Part shown: one piece after another, positions 17,670 to 39,961 of the stretch
Position numbering within the stretch: the first letter of the stretch is position 1
Layout of the letters: each line of letters opens with the position of its first letter
Assembly: GCA_012295275.1 (NCBI GenBank)
Contig: CM022665.1
Location: forward strand, 37,468,933-37,532,932
Direction: 5' to 3'
DNA: 64,000 nt
From: Chrysomallon squamiferum
Taxonomy: Eukaryota > Mollusca > Gastropoda > Neomphalida > Peltospiridae
Position numbers and translations under genes: made by a program
The notes under the pieces: model-generated
Seen by the model: the letters and a program-made list of their open reading frames with translations, nothing else
Told to the model about the DNA's origin: nothing
Databases searched by the model: none

Positions 17670-20285
17670 TTATCTGTTGGATGGAAGGATTCCTTTGGTG
17701 GCGTTAATTAAATCTGTGTTGTCTTTCAGTATTTCGTGTTTGCTGATAGCGCCACGTCTTGAACTGGCAAACTTTGTCCTTGCACCCTAACAACACACAG
17801 AAAAATACTTTAGTAATATAACAAACCAGAATCAAAAAAAGAAAAAAAAAAAATAGAATATATTTTGAACATTTGTATGCAAAATGTTCAAACAAAATCA
17901 ACTTAACTGACAAAACTCCAGCGTAAAAAATTAAAGACATTTAAGTGATTTGAATATACAGGGTACCAAATAAAAAACATGCCATCATTCTCAATGCTGG
18001 ATAAACAGTATCGCACCAGTTATTAAAGTGTTAGAGGTTTAATCGTCAAAATCTGTGTAATCCCAGAAATGGTATCAGGCACGTATAATGATACATAATC
18101 ATTGTATTTATAAATCATAATTTTATCATGCTCTGTATTCAAATACAAATACATAAATGAATAAATGTGTATCACACATACCCAGGCACGCACGCACAAA
18201 TTATTATAGAAAGTTTGATACTTACTCTACAAGACAGAGCAAGAGAAAGAAGAAAACGAAAATCACCTGAAGTTCACGGCTTGAGGCTTTAAACAGCATC
18301 TTGCTGAGTATTACAATACATTCCTTCATGTCTTGCTTGATGTATTTGGTGTAAAAAGCCAGAGTTGGAGTCCAGATCATCTCCGTACGAAACAGCAGAC
18401 GAGCCAAGTACAGCGTGCTGGCTGCTATCAGAGAGGGCGGGAAGTACACCAACACGTGGTTTGTAAGACTCAAATCCAGAACGTATTCAGAAAGCTGATA
18501 CTCCTGAAAATTCATAAACCAGTATTAATCTTCACCTGCATTAATACAAATAAACAAGTTTACTTGTGTGCGTTCGTATGTGACCTACTGAGTTTATATG
18601 TGAATGTGTGTGTATTTTGTAAGTTTGTGTGAAACCTCCATGCACAGAAAACTGACCATTTAAGAGAAACAGATGCCATAAAGATGATTGTAATGATGTA
18701 GATGACAATGCTTATGTTTGGTAGAAGCTTAAATTGGTGTACAAACTACAATCCCCTACCATCACCGTGTTTTGATATTGGAACGTTTCATACAGTAACA
18801 TCCAGAGATGACTGGACCAAATCTGTAATAAAGACCGAGTTTTTCAAAGAAACAAACCTCTTTTGTATACGACTGAGTTCCAATGAATCTTCTCAGAAAG
18901 GTGATTGGTGTGGGGATGTTGAGATCAAACTTTAACGTCTTCAAAACAACGATCTCCATCCCCAAAACTTCAGCCACAGTGTAAGAATTAGCTGTCAGTT
19001 TGCAAAGTGTAGATATCTAAAATAAACAAGATAAACAACAACAACAAAAACAAACAAAGATACCCACATGATTTATGCATTTGTGTTAAAAGTGTTAAAA
19101 TGTATCTTTGTCTACATATTTATGCATAAATCTAACAATTTATTTTGTGTATATTTGTCTGTATGCATGTTGTTCATCTGTCGTCTGCTAAGTTTAAAAA
19201 AAAAAAGTTTTCTGCGTCACAGTGTGTAGAAAAAGGGCAGTCAGTGTTAATTCAGTTTAACGGTGACAGTCTGAATTAGTTCAAATTACCACATGTCACA
19301 CAAACGTGTTAAAACGCACACCTCAGGTGGAAACCGCTCAATAAATTTAGCGGCAATCAGTAGACACGTGATTCCCAACAACTGCAACAACGACAGTCGC
19401 ACTTTCTGGATGCTGGCGTATCTGTCAATCATAGCCACGGTGAGGTGAAGCGATTCTTCGTTTAAATTCTCGTGATTCTGTAGAAACAAAAAAAAAAAAA
19501 AAAAAAAAAAAGGTTTTGCAGCTGGCAATGAAATATCCTTCCTTCCAAACTAAAAATTTAAACTGGACAAATAGAAATGTCGATGACAAATGAATGTTTT
19601 AAAATGTTTGTAGAACTGAAAACAAGAACAATGCATAATAGATGATAAAAGTAACGACAGATTTTTATTTCATTTCATTTTAATATATTTTTAATATATA
19701 TATTTTTTTCCCTCTGACTCAGGGTATGTTTATACACACAGTCCACCAATCCTAATCTGTGTTAAGTTTATAATGGTAAAAAGTGGTGAATAATTAAACA
19801 CTACTTAGGTGGGTTTTTTTCTGAATGTACATCTTGCTTGAACGTACAGATAGCAATTTTTAAAATGCTAAAAACAACTGGATCGTCGCGACTGGAATGG
19901 TCCGCACCGACTCACTCCATCACCGCCTAGCCTTCCAGAAAGAAAGAATACTGTAATTACTACGAAGAAAAAGAATTATTACCTGCACCTGGGTTAGCCA
20001 GTCCATGAGAATGGCTCGCATTCTTGGCGTTAGCTCTGGATCACGTTCTAAATAAGTTGCAGGGAACGTCCATCTTGCTTCAACCTCCTTGATAAAAAAC
20101 ACGCAAACCAGGGCAGCATGAATTAATTATCAAAAAATTAAATGAAATAATATCTTTACAAGTCAGTATATGTACATGTGTATTATTTATTAGAGTATGC
20201 ATGTATGCGTGGCTTCTATACACCCAAACGTGTGTGTACGTGTGTGTGCGTGCGTGCGCGTGAGTGTGCGCGTGCGTGTGTGTGT

Positions 20286-20318
<33 letters not shown>

Positions 20319-22633
20319 TGTATACAGTTATTGGCTGGCATGAAATCAGGTAATATGCGAGTTGTGTGTCACTAACCTGTAGATAATTAACGATATCACA
20401 CGCGTATTCTGGACACAGAAAAACTTTGGTGTGTTTGTCTGCGTCTCTCACCCCAGACGGCAGTCTGACTGGTCCGAGTTTTGTGAACAACTCGTATATC
20501 GTCTCCACTTCCATAGCTTCATCTAACAAAAACAGGGAACAATTAACTTATCACGTCTCCATTCTTATCTTATTTCTATTTGTATTACCGTTTTTTTTTG
20601 TTCTAATTCGTGTGTATTGTTTTTCATATTTAAATCATTATTATTGTATGAACGAAATTTGCTCACTGTATTTCATTTTTCATTTATAATATTGTTTTCA
20701 GGATTTTTTTTTTTTTAAAAGAAGAAAAAAAAAAAAGAAAATCAAATGTTATCCAAACAATTCTTAAACATAATAAAATGGTTAAAAATAATCTTGCCAT
20801 CATTAATTTTACTTCATTAGATGATGGTGCTACCTGTTTCTTCAGCTTGTTAGGTGATTTAAAATATATATTTACATATATTTGCAAAAATTCATTTTTC
20901 AATTATTCTTGTTTGCTCAATAAAATAACAAATCATTTCCACTATCAGAATACTATTAATTATTATTATTATTATTATTATTATAGCTTTGTTAAAAAGA
21001 AATACGATATGCAAGTACAAGATCTTTGTTGACTTGTTAAACACAATATGTTTGAAATACCCACCTTTTATGACTACATAAGATGGAATTGAACCTTCGC
21101 CCACTACTTTCGCTTGTGTCCTTGTCTTTCTGTTTCGTCTCTGTGCTGATCTGTGACCTGGAAATATGACACTGAAAACATAATAAATCATAGAAATGCG
21201 ACATTGAAAACGACTGTATAACACGTTATAGAACTACGACACTGAAAACGACATAGTAATACGTTATAGAAAAACATGAAAAACGATATATAATACGTTA
21301 TAGAAATACGACACAGAAAACGATATTGTAATAAATTCTAGAAATACGATATTGAAAGCTAGAATTTATTAAGTAAAATTATAATAAATATAGAATTACG
21401 ACACTAAAAATTACATTTAAGCTCTAGATTCTATAATTACTAGTTTAAAACCAGGAATTTATTAAATAACGTAATAACAGAGAAATACGTATTTCAATAT
21501 GACATTCTAATGAATTCTAGAAATAAGATTTTGAAAGCAAAAATTTATTAAATGTAATAATAAAGATACGAATATGAATCTAAATATTACGTTTTAGAAA
21601 TACGACATGAAAGCTACAATTTATTAAAATAATGCAATAATAAATATAGAAATTCGTTATAAATTGTCCTATCTAGGGTGTTATTTATTATATATACAGA
21701 AAGAATTCATGAAACAAAATTTCTAAGTTATCTTTTTTTGCTGATTCGCGTGCAGAAGTAATATTTAATATGTATGAAACAACAACATAATACACAGATT
21801 TTATTTTTCTCACAAACTTGACAGTAAAAATAAAATAAAATAAAATAAAAATATAGAAAAGGTATCAGATGTGCAAGTATGCTAATAAAATAAAAATAAA
21901 AAATAAAATAGAAAAGGTGTCAGATATGCAAATATTCTATGCTAAGTACCTGGTGTAACTCGAAACTTAGATTTGTTAAGAATGATAGGTTTCTTTGAAT
22001 GCTGTCTTGTTGTTGGAATCGTCCCAGCTTGTATGTTGGTACATTCTTTGAGTACTGGACGCTGTAATAATATAAATATATTTTTTTTTAAATCGAAGTA
22101 CAAGTAATAAGTTTGTCTGCATGGTCTAAAATATAATTTTTATATATTAAAGTGATTACATCGTGAGTTTTTAGCTCCAAACTCTGTCGATAAAAAATGT
22201 ATGATATTACAGTAACATACATCCTCACTTGGAAAGCATGATGCTGCAATTAACAGAATATAATGTCATAGTTAGAAACGTCAGGAATAAATACAAAATA
22301 CGTCTTGTATATAAATTATTTATAATCAGGAGAGCAAGAGCCAGAGTCAAAGAGCGAAATTCTATATCTATCTATCTATCTATCTGTCTATCTGTCTAGC
22401 TGTCTATCGAGAGAGAGAGAGAGAGGGAGACACACACACACACACAGACAGACCAGATAAAGGTATTTTACTTCGTGTTTTTCTGATATACATCCATCTC
22501 GGTTGACAAAGTCTACGGTTCCCATGTGTGCATTGGGCACGTATCTCGAGTTTTCTTTTTCTTGTAGTGACGGCCATTTTCCAACAGGGAAGCGAGTCGT
22601 CACCTTTTCCATCCTTGAGGTATTGGAAGTCAT
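17670..22633 (-). CDS. Mitotic cyclin, B-type (428 aa, nine coding exons)
   Basis: Predicted regulatory subunit that binds and activates CDK1 at G2/M and is destroyed by APC/C. Coding exons in order: 22472-22633, 21950-22061, 21065-21157, 20377-20522, 19983-20087, 19322-19477, 18858-19016, 18267-18503, 17670-17786. All joins are GT-AG and keep frame (phases 0,1,1,0,0,0,0,0). Seen: a KEN box at residues 26-28; a destruction box RPVLKECTN at 55-63; the cyclin-box signature MRAIL..DWL at about 194-202; LHLTVAMIDRY; the AAKFIE motif carrying the conserved Lys and Glu; PPE; and a second cyclin fold with LKTLKFDLNIPTP. Length matches B-type cyclins (about 400-430 aa). B1/B2 versus B3 subtype cannot be settled; the box is somewhat divergent. 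The start ATG lies one base after an acceptor, so at least one upstream exon is expected. Confidence 0.93.
21165..21680. repeat. Degenerate minisatellite of about 43 bp in a cyclin intron
   Basis: Units containing ACGTTATAGAAATACGACA and GAAAACGATAT recur about every 43 bases, most clearly at 21185-21375, with more decayed copies to about 21680. The repeat begins only a few bases beyond the acceptor of the exon at 21065-21157. Confidence 0.75.
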
Positions 22634-22980
22634 TCTGAAAATTAAACAACAATTCAAATATTCTCATAAAAAAAAAAAGTAGATCCTCTGATTATTGAAA
22701 ATAAAGTTGGTAACTAAGATGGTTAATACGCAACATCAGAACAGAAAAGTGTCTGCATTTCTAGTTCTTCTGTTTTTAGCATTCGTGAAGTTTTCAACCA
22801 CAACAAGAACGACGACAGCGACAGAAACAACCAATTGTCGTGATGACGCAACCCCACCATAACAGAACAACAACAACAATAATAAAAACACATCAACAGC
22901 AACAACCAACCAACAGTAATAATAGCATCAAAAACAGCAATAATAACAATAATAAAAGGGTTTTGTTTTGCTTAGCATAC

Positions 22981-23076
22981 CTGCAGTATTTAACAATTTG
23001 CTCCAAATCATCGACAGAAAAATCTTAAGAAGTGTGTCTCTGTAATTGGGCTGTAGGCACGTGTTAGAGCGTTCAC
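22981..23076 (-). other. Predicted 5' UTR exon of the cyclin gene
   Basis: Bounded by a good acceptor (TTTGTTGCAG) and a good donor (CTGCAG then GTATGC), 96 bases long. Read on from the upstream exon it closes an open frame with TGA, and it opens a second short frame that would stop at the cyclin start. Treated as 5' UTR because neither frame is compatible with the KEN/D-box frame. Confidence 0.5.
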
Positions 23077-23527
23077 CTGCAACAAAGGAACATTCGAAAT
23101 ACATTTTTTTAATACATTTTTTTTTTTTTTTTTAAATTATTTTTTTTTTTTTTTGCATGACTGGTTATCATATACCGTGGTACAAACCTTCCCGGAAGAT
23201 GATATAAAATATTCTAGATTGCTAATTGAAAAATGAAGCAGATAGTCTCTGAATATTATATGTAAACATGATCAAACACCTGATAACTTGTAACCGATTA
23301 CAGAAAACGAATCGTGCTGTTCTACTTCTAGCGATCTTGTTAAACAAACAAATCTTTAATTTTCAGTTACCACAATAGTGTACTTAATTACACCACACGC
23401 GCAATATTTTAAATATTACCTGATCACAAGCAGTTCCTCAGATCTTTTTAATATGAAATTAAGAGCGTCTAGTGACAAAATCGCTCCTTTTAAAATAAAA
23501 TTCATTAATATAATATGAAAAACTTAC

Positions 23528-23605
23528 CAGCGATCGCTTGTACACGAGCAGACAATCAAACACTTCATGTACGATATTAAAATCAGACAAGTGTCTGAAC
23601 TCCAT
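23528..23605 (-). CDS. Upstream exon with an open frame (uORF or alternative first exon)
   Basis: The minus strand has an ATG at 23605 followed by 26 open codons (begins MEFRHLSDF) and a perfect GTAAGT donor. Spliced to the exon at 22981-23076 it reads on for 22 codons to a TGA, giving a predicted 48-residue upstream ORF. The codons look ordinary and the donor is strong, so the exon is probably transcribed. Whether it is translated, or belongs to an alternative isoform, cannot be told. No homology recognised. Upstream DNA to about 23760 is less AT-rich and probably holds the promoter. Confidence 0.4.
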
Positions 23606-23759
23606 CTGTAAGCTTGGGTTTAATCAAGACAGTGGGAAAATGGGGCACGTGCATTTCGTGTGGCCGAGATGTTAAAAACTGAGTTAAGAGCAAACGAACT
23701 AAAATATATCATCTGAATGTGACCCGCTCCCACAAAACGAACACAAAGTGATAACCTTG

Positions 23760-27790
<4,031 letters not shown>

Positions 27791-27794
27791 ACAG

Positions 27795-27872
27795 CAAGTT
27801 AAATTTTGAAATCATTTATTATTAATTAATTAATTAACGAATTAATAATAAATGATTTCAAAATTTAACTTG
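27795..27872. repeat. Perfect 33-bp inverted repeat (hairpin)
   Basis: The 33 bases at 27795-27827 (start CAAGTTAAATTTTGAAATC) are the exact reverse complement of 27840-27872, with a 12-base loop of AATTAATTAACG. The arms contain non-repetitive sequence, so this is not only an artefact of the neighbouring AAT tracts. It lies about 360 bases upstream of the Kunitz gene start. Confidence 0.92.
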
Positions 27873-27934
27873 TTATTGTTGTTGTTGTTGTTTTTCTTCT
27901 TTTACTTCTTCTTCTTATTTAATTATTTATTTGT

Positions 27935-28023
27935 TACTACTACTACTGCTACTACTACTACTACTACTACTACTACTATTATTATTATTATTTTAATATT
28001 ATTGTTATTATTATTAATATTAA

Positions 28024-28093
<70 letters not shown>
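27935..28093. repeat. (CTA)n/(TTA)n microsatellite
   Basis: A CTA/CTG trinucleotide block passes into a long TTA array. Open frames of poly-L and poly-N across it are artefacts. Confidence 0.95.
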
Positions 28094-28228
28094 GTGTATC
28101 CACAATATATCAGTTTTAAATTAGACAGACATCCAGACAGAAAAAACAGACAGAGAGGTATACAAATATACAGTTTAATAATAAAAATAATTAATGTGTA
28201 AATATTTTCAATAACGCAGCGGAAGAAG

Positions 28229-28383
28229 ATGGACAGCGTTAAACTTTTACTGCTGGTTTGTGTCGGTGTCGTCTGCTTCAGCAGCAGACAAGGTTTGTAT
28301 ATCACAAAGTAGCATTTATTTATTTATTTATTTATTTATTTACTTATTTATTTATTTACTCATTTATTGATTGATTGATTGAT

Positions 28384-28422
<39 letters not shown>

Positions 28423-30825
28423 TTATTTATTATTGTTGTTGTCGCTGTTTGGTATATATCAAATATAATGTTTGAATTAAACCACTTATTTTATTTTATC
28501 TTAATTTGTTGGGTTTTCTTCTTTTTGCTGTTGTTGTTGTTGTGTAAAGTATCAGTTAGACCATTTATTTATTTATTTATTACTGCTGTTGTTGTTGTTA
28601 TTATTATTATACAAACACTTACAAAACATCAGTTAGACCATTTTTGTATATCATAAAAGCAAAGTATCAGTTAGAACATTTATTTAAATATGTCGTGTTT
28701 TAGAAATGTTTTTAGTTTCATACCTATCACTAACGACATATATTTGACAATTCAATCAAATTTTTAAATTCTGTTTTAAACTAACAGAAATTCTAAATGC
28801 TCTATCACACTTTTGGGGATATAAGATATGTATGACAAATATCACATTTAAGACGATAATTGTCCGTGATAGTGCAAAATATTTATTACGTTCAAAAAGA
28901 GTATTTATTTGCTTACTTATTCAGTTGTCCTTAGCTTTTGAAGTATACTGAAATATTAAATAATCCAAAGTCACAAAGCCTTCTAATTTTTTTTTTCATG
29001 ATGATCACAAGGTTAATGTCATGCTGAAAGCATTTTCAAACAAATAATTTAAAGATGAGTTAGTAATCTGAAGATACTCGAGTTCATTTCTTAACTGCTT
29101 GTTTTCATTGCAATAATTTAACAATCATCCTTACAAATAATAGTTATGCGGTGCTTAAGACCTTTGCTTACCAACCTCTGTGAACTCTAAAACATCAGTC
29201 TTATATGTAACAGCATTGAGCTGAACCTGACACAGTTTTACATGCTGCAAATGATGAAAAATCGAATAGTATTTTATCCAGACTACTACTGGCGTACATA
29301 ATATTTATTTATGTTGTATTAAACACGCGTTTCAAACTTCCTTTTGTATTTTATGCTTATATAGAAACAGTTTTTTAAATTTTTTAAATTTTTTTTTTTT
29401 ATATATATCCATATTGCTTGGAAGGCTATAAAAAGTAAAATCTTTAAAAAAAATTCATGGACATCATGTACCTCCTATCAAAGTGCTAAGGATGTTAACA
29501 AAAGCAAAGGCAACGGGTTTAACTTCTCACACCTCTGTCAGTATTTTGCTGTAGTGAATTATATGATATAGAAAATGAAACCAATTATAAGTTAAATACA
29601 AAATCCGGTGTATATTCTGGACAAAGTGAATGTACTGTTTCAATTCAAAATGTGCTCTGTTTCAGCGAACGGATTTTTCTTCGATTCCTTCAATTCGAAA
29701 ATGTTTTGTAATATACGATGTTTATTTTCAAATCCAACCGAGTGTAACTGTGAAAAGGACACAGACCTGTGCAAGGTACATTGCTGTTTTTGTATTGTTT
29801 TTTCTAGGCAGTGCTTTGACGTTATATTCTGTGATAAGCTAAGCTGTCTCACGGCGCTAAACTGTGATCTGTTGTTATTTTTGTTTCTTTTCTGTTCTGT
29901 ATTATCCTTTGCCTTTTTGTCACAGCTGTTATCTTCTGTCCTGTCTTACGTTCAGCTGGTCTTTTATGTGTGTTCTGAGACTGTGTGGCTCTATTGTTCT
30001 GTCATGTTCCATTCTCAGCTGTTCTCTGTTGTTCTGTTCTGTTTCATGTTTTTCTTTTGGATACTGTGCTGTGTTGTTGCTTTTTATACTCACCTGTGTG
30101 TCTACTGTCTTGTACATTTGTTTCAGAGTAAAATGTGTCCATTTGGTCAGCACTGTGTTGTAAAACACAATGTGGCTTCCTGTGTTTCTATTCTCCGATC
30201 CGGCACCAGATCTTCAGCTCGACCTTCCCTTGGATCTCTCTTCGGATCTTCCCTCAGATCACCCCTCAGATCACCCCTCAGATCACCCGTCGGACCTTCC
30301 TTCAGATCACCCGTCGGATCACCCCTCGGATCACCCGTCGGATCACCCGTTGGATCACCCCTCGGACCACCCGTCGGATCACCCCTCGGACCACCCGTTG
30401 GATCACCCCTCGGATCACCCCTTGGATCTCCCACAGGATCTTCCAACTCAGGTATGTCATCTGACTTTATTATCAAGTTTTTTTCAAGTTTTAGATGAAG
30501 CAATTATTAATACCTATTGAGTTACTTAACTTATTGTATTGCACTGTGTTGCATTACACTGTATGGTGTGGTGTTGTACTGTGCTATTCAGCAAAGTCTA
30601 ATACTGTGACATCGTTCAAAGGATCATAATGTATTACATTAATTATACTGTATATCGGTATCACATTTGTCACACACCTTACGACAACTCAAATCATGGC
30701 TGAATGAAATGGTGATCATACCCGCTCTACCTAGTATACAATAATGAACTCATCTTCCCAGCTGTTACAAAATCAGCTTAGAAAATATTTAAGCATTCAT
30801 TCAAAAATCGGAATATACTACCGAA

Positions 30826-30879
<54 letters not shown>

Positions 30880-31101
30880 CAAATTATATATATAAAAGAA
30901 GTATGTCCTTTCTGTTTTTCAGGTCCACCGTGTCTTGATCCGGTAAACGTTGGACCCTGCAAAGGTGCCATTAGACGTTTCTTTTTCAACAAATTCACGA
31001 GGAGATGTGAGATTTTCCTATGGGGTGGATGTGAGCCGAATCGAAATAACTTCATATCGTTCCAACAGTGCGCCATGGCGTGCGCATCTTTTGCAGGATA
31101 A
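28229..31101 (+). CDS. Secreted Kunitz/BPTI-type protease inhibitor with a Gly-Ser-Pro repeat linker (225 aa, four exons)
   Basis: Predicted secreted serine-protease inhibitor. Exons: 28229-28292, 29666-29775, 30127-30451, 30923-31101; phases 1,0,1, all GT-AG. Residues 1-21 form a signal peptide (MDSVKLLLLVCVGVVCFSS). Residues 22-77 hold eight cysteines in a small domain I cannot name (CNIRC, ECNC, LCK, KMCPFGQHC, ASC). About 50 residues of G/R-S-P-L/V repeats follow. The last exon is a complete Kunitz domain, Cys at 170, 179, 195, 203, 216 and 220, with exactly the BPTI spacing (8,15,7,12,3). The GPCKG loop puts Lys180 at the P1 position, which in this family favours trypsin-like proteases. 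The stop follows five residues after the last Cys. Shell-matrix and venom proteins can share such architecture, but nothing here decides the tissue. The start may lie just after an acceptor (AACGCAG). Confidence 0.88.
28293..29665 (+). other. First intron of the Kunitz gene
   Basis: Contains (TTTA)n at about 28314-28430, (TTG)n and (TTA)n patches to 28610, then AT-rich single-copy DNA. No exon between the signal-peptide exon and 29666 was needed to keep frame, and none was seen. Confidence 0.55.
30252..30445 (+). repeat. Coding 12-bp tandem repeat in the Kunitz gene
   Basis: About sixteen units of the 12-mer GGATCACCCSTC (variants AGATCACCC and GGACCACCC) encode a G/R-S-P-L/V tetrapeptide in the spliced frame. 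The other two forward frames and one reverse frame are also free of stops, a consequence of the unit length being a multiple of three. Confidence 0.95.
30829..30878. repeat. (TG)n microsatellite in Kunitz intron 3
   Basis: Pure TG run of about 25 units ending 45 bases before the Kunitz-domain exon. Confidence 0.97.
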
Positions 31102-31462
31102 ACTTGTAGTTCTATACAAGATGTATTCCTCATAAATGAAATAAATTATAAACACTTCACAACTCGTATATTCATATACACCTATGTGCATGCAAATAAA
31201 TGTAGATACTAACATATAAACATGCATTCACATTCATACAGATGCATACATGCATGTTTGTATGCGTACATGCACGTATACATGCATACGTAACAGAATA
31301 TACGTGCAAACATATATTCAAATATTATTTAACATAACAAAACATACATACCGAAATATGCAGATATATAAACAACATACACGCACACACACACACACAC
31401 ACACACACGATTAAAAGGGAAGCTGAATGTCTGTAAAGTGTGTGTGTGTGTGTGTGTGTGTG

Positions 31463-31514
<52 letters not shown>

Positions 31515-32046
31515 GAAACTCATGACGCATATGCACAATAACCCTGACGAAGACATAGACGGCACTGAACAAACTAGAACAACACCAAAAACTATAGCTG
31601 ATGAGTAAACTTCTTGTATTTATTCGAATAAATCTTAGAGTATGAAAGTGTGAACTGAAAAGTTTCAACAATATATGAAAATATAGTTATTTGAACAGAT
31701 ATTCAGATAATGTAAACGCATTCCCACTTTTCAGGAAGCAGGCGTTTTTGTATAAAATAAAAGCAATTATTATAATACGAAATACAATTCATACATGTAT
31801 ATTATATTGTTAGTACGAACACAGGTGAAAATAATAATTATTTAGATTAATGAGAACACAGAATATAATTAGAACTATGCAAATTAATTATACGTAATTA
31901 ATATGAACACAAATAATTTAAAGTAAATCAGTTATTTAGAGCATTCGATTACTCGATATATTAAATTAATTATGCCAAAATATAACATATAAAATAATTT
32001 TATACATAAAGTTGATTACTATAATCAAATTTTTGTTTTGTTAATG
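31102..32046. other. Kunitz 3' flank and intergenic DNA
   Basis: An AATAAA signal lies at 31140-31145, about 40 bases past the Kunitz stop. Beyond it are CATA/CA-rich DNA (31180-31410), a long (TG)n at about 31438-31511 and AT-rich DNA. The Kunitz gene and the minus-strand gene at 32047 are convergent here. Confidence 0.6.
31140..31145 (+). terminator. Poly(A) signal of the Kunitz gene
   Basis: AATAAA about 40 bases after the TAA stop, the first such hexamer downstream and at a normal distance for a short 3' UTR. Confidence 0.6.
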
Positions 32047-38923
<6,877 letters not shown>

Positions 38924-39920
38924 TTTACAAATCCAAATAAGGTTTCTTTTTTTCTTTTTTTTATCCCTTTCTAATTTGAAACTATGGACATTTCATTATT
39001 TGATAAAGGCAGCATAATACCACGTTAAATTCTTCCTGTTAAATCAACACTGACGAATTTGTCGCAATCCATTCCATTTAAAACAGTTCAATACACCATA
39101 ACGAATCTGATCTGTTTTATTTTCTAATCCATACTTCGTGAATTAGACGGTACCTTCACGGGTATTGCTTACACTTCAACAGTACAGGAAAACGGTACTA
39201 TTTCTTAAATAAAATATTTGTATCTCTTACAACGGTTATTTCAGGAACTACATAACCGGGCGAAAGTCGGTTCGCACCCTCTCCATCCCTAAGTTTAGGC
39301 TCTTGACAGCCGCGAGTGACTGCATTGGTTAAATAGGCTCACGTGTCGCACCTGGGCCAGTTTGTTTTTGATCAGTAGCTAAAGCTTGACAAATATTTAA
39401 ACGAGACTCGGTGAGTTGTACAAACCCTTGCTGTCGACGATAAGGTTAGATGAGACCACTGCAACTGAAACAGTGTAACCTAGCGAAGCTTCATGACAAA
39501 AGTTAACGGACGGTTTTAAAACAGTAAACTCATTGTCCTGCTTACACCAGTATTGTCGCCAGTATCACTGTCGCCGCCATAACATGTTGTTTGTTAACCT
39601 TGTCGTTATTTGAATTTTCATCTTTTTTTTTTTTTTTTTTTTCTAATTTATTTTTATTATTAATACTTACAAGTATATACGTTAATACATCAACACCATC
39701 GTTGTCATTATAATAGTCGTCAAGATGATGATTATCTTCATCTTCGTCTTACTGGGTCTTTTTTTTTTTTTTCGTTGACACTATCATTATTGTTGATTAT
39801 TAATATTATTGTTGCTGTTGCAGTTGTTGTTGTTGTTGTTTCTATCAGTATTGTTGTTTTTTATAATTTGTAATTCATTATTATTTCAATTTCTATGCGC
39901 ACCTCTGGAATTTCGCATTA

Positions 39921-39961
<41 letters not shown>

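Larger units (their letters stand above)
18985..23605 (-). other. Cyclin gene introns
   Basis: The introns are 80-900 bases and hold little beyond simple repeats: a (CA/TG)n tract at 20230-20320, poly-T/A near 19485-19510 and 20705-20740, (AAT)n at 20958-20985 and a 43-base minisatellite at 21165-21680. No second gene was seen inside them. Confidence 0.5.

Noticed and set aside
29608-30498. Single long plus-strand frame of about 296 codons
   Set aside because: It runs through an intron (29776-30126) whose translation is hydrophobic low-complexity. Splicing at clear GT-AG sites gives the Kunitz protein instead.
30170-30520. DHPS-repeat frame over the Kunitz-gene repeat
   Set aside because: Splice phases of the flanking exons require the GSP frame. 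The other open frames follow from the 12-base period.
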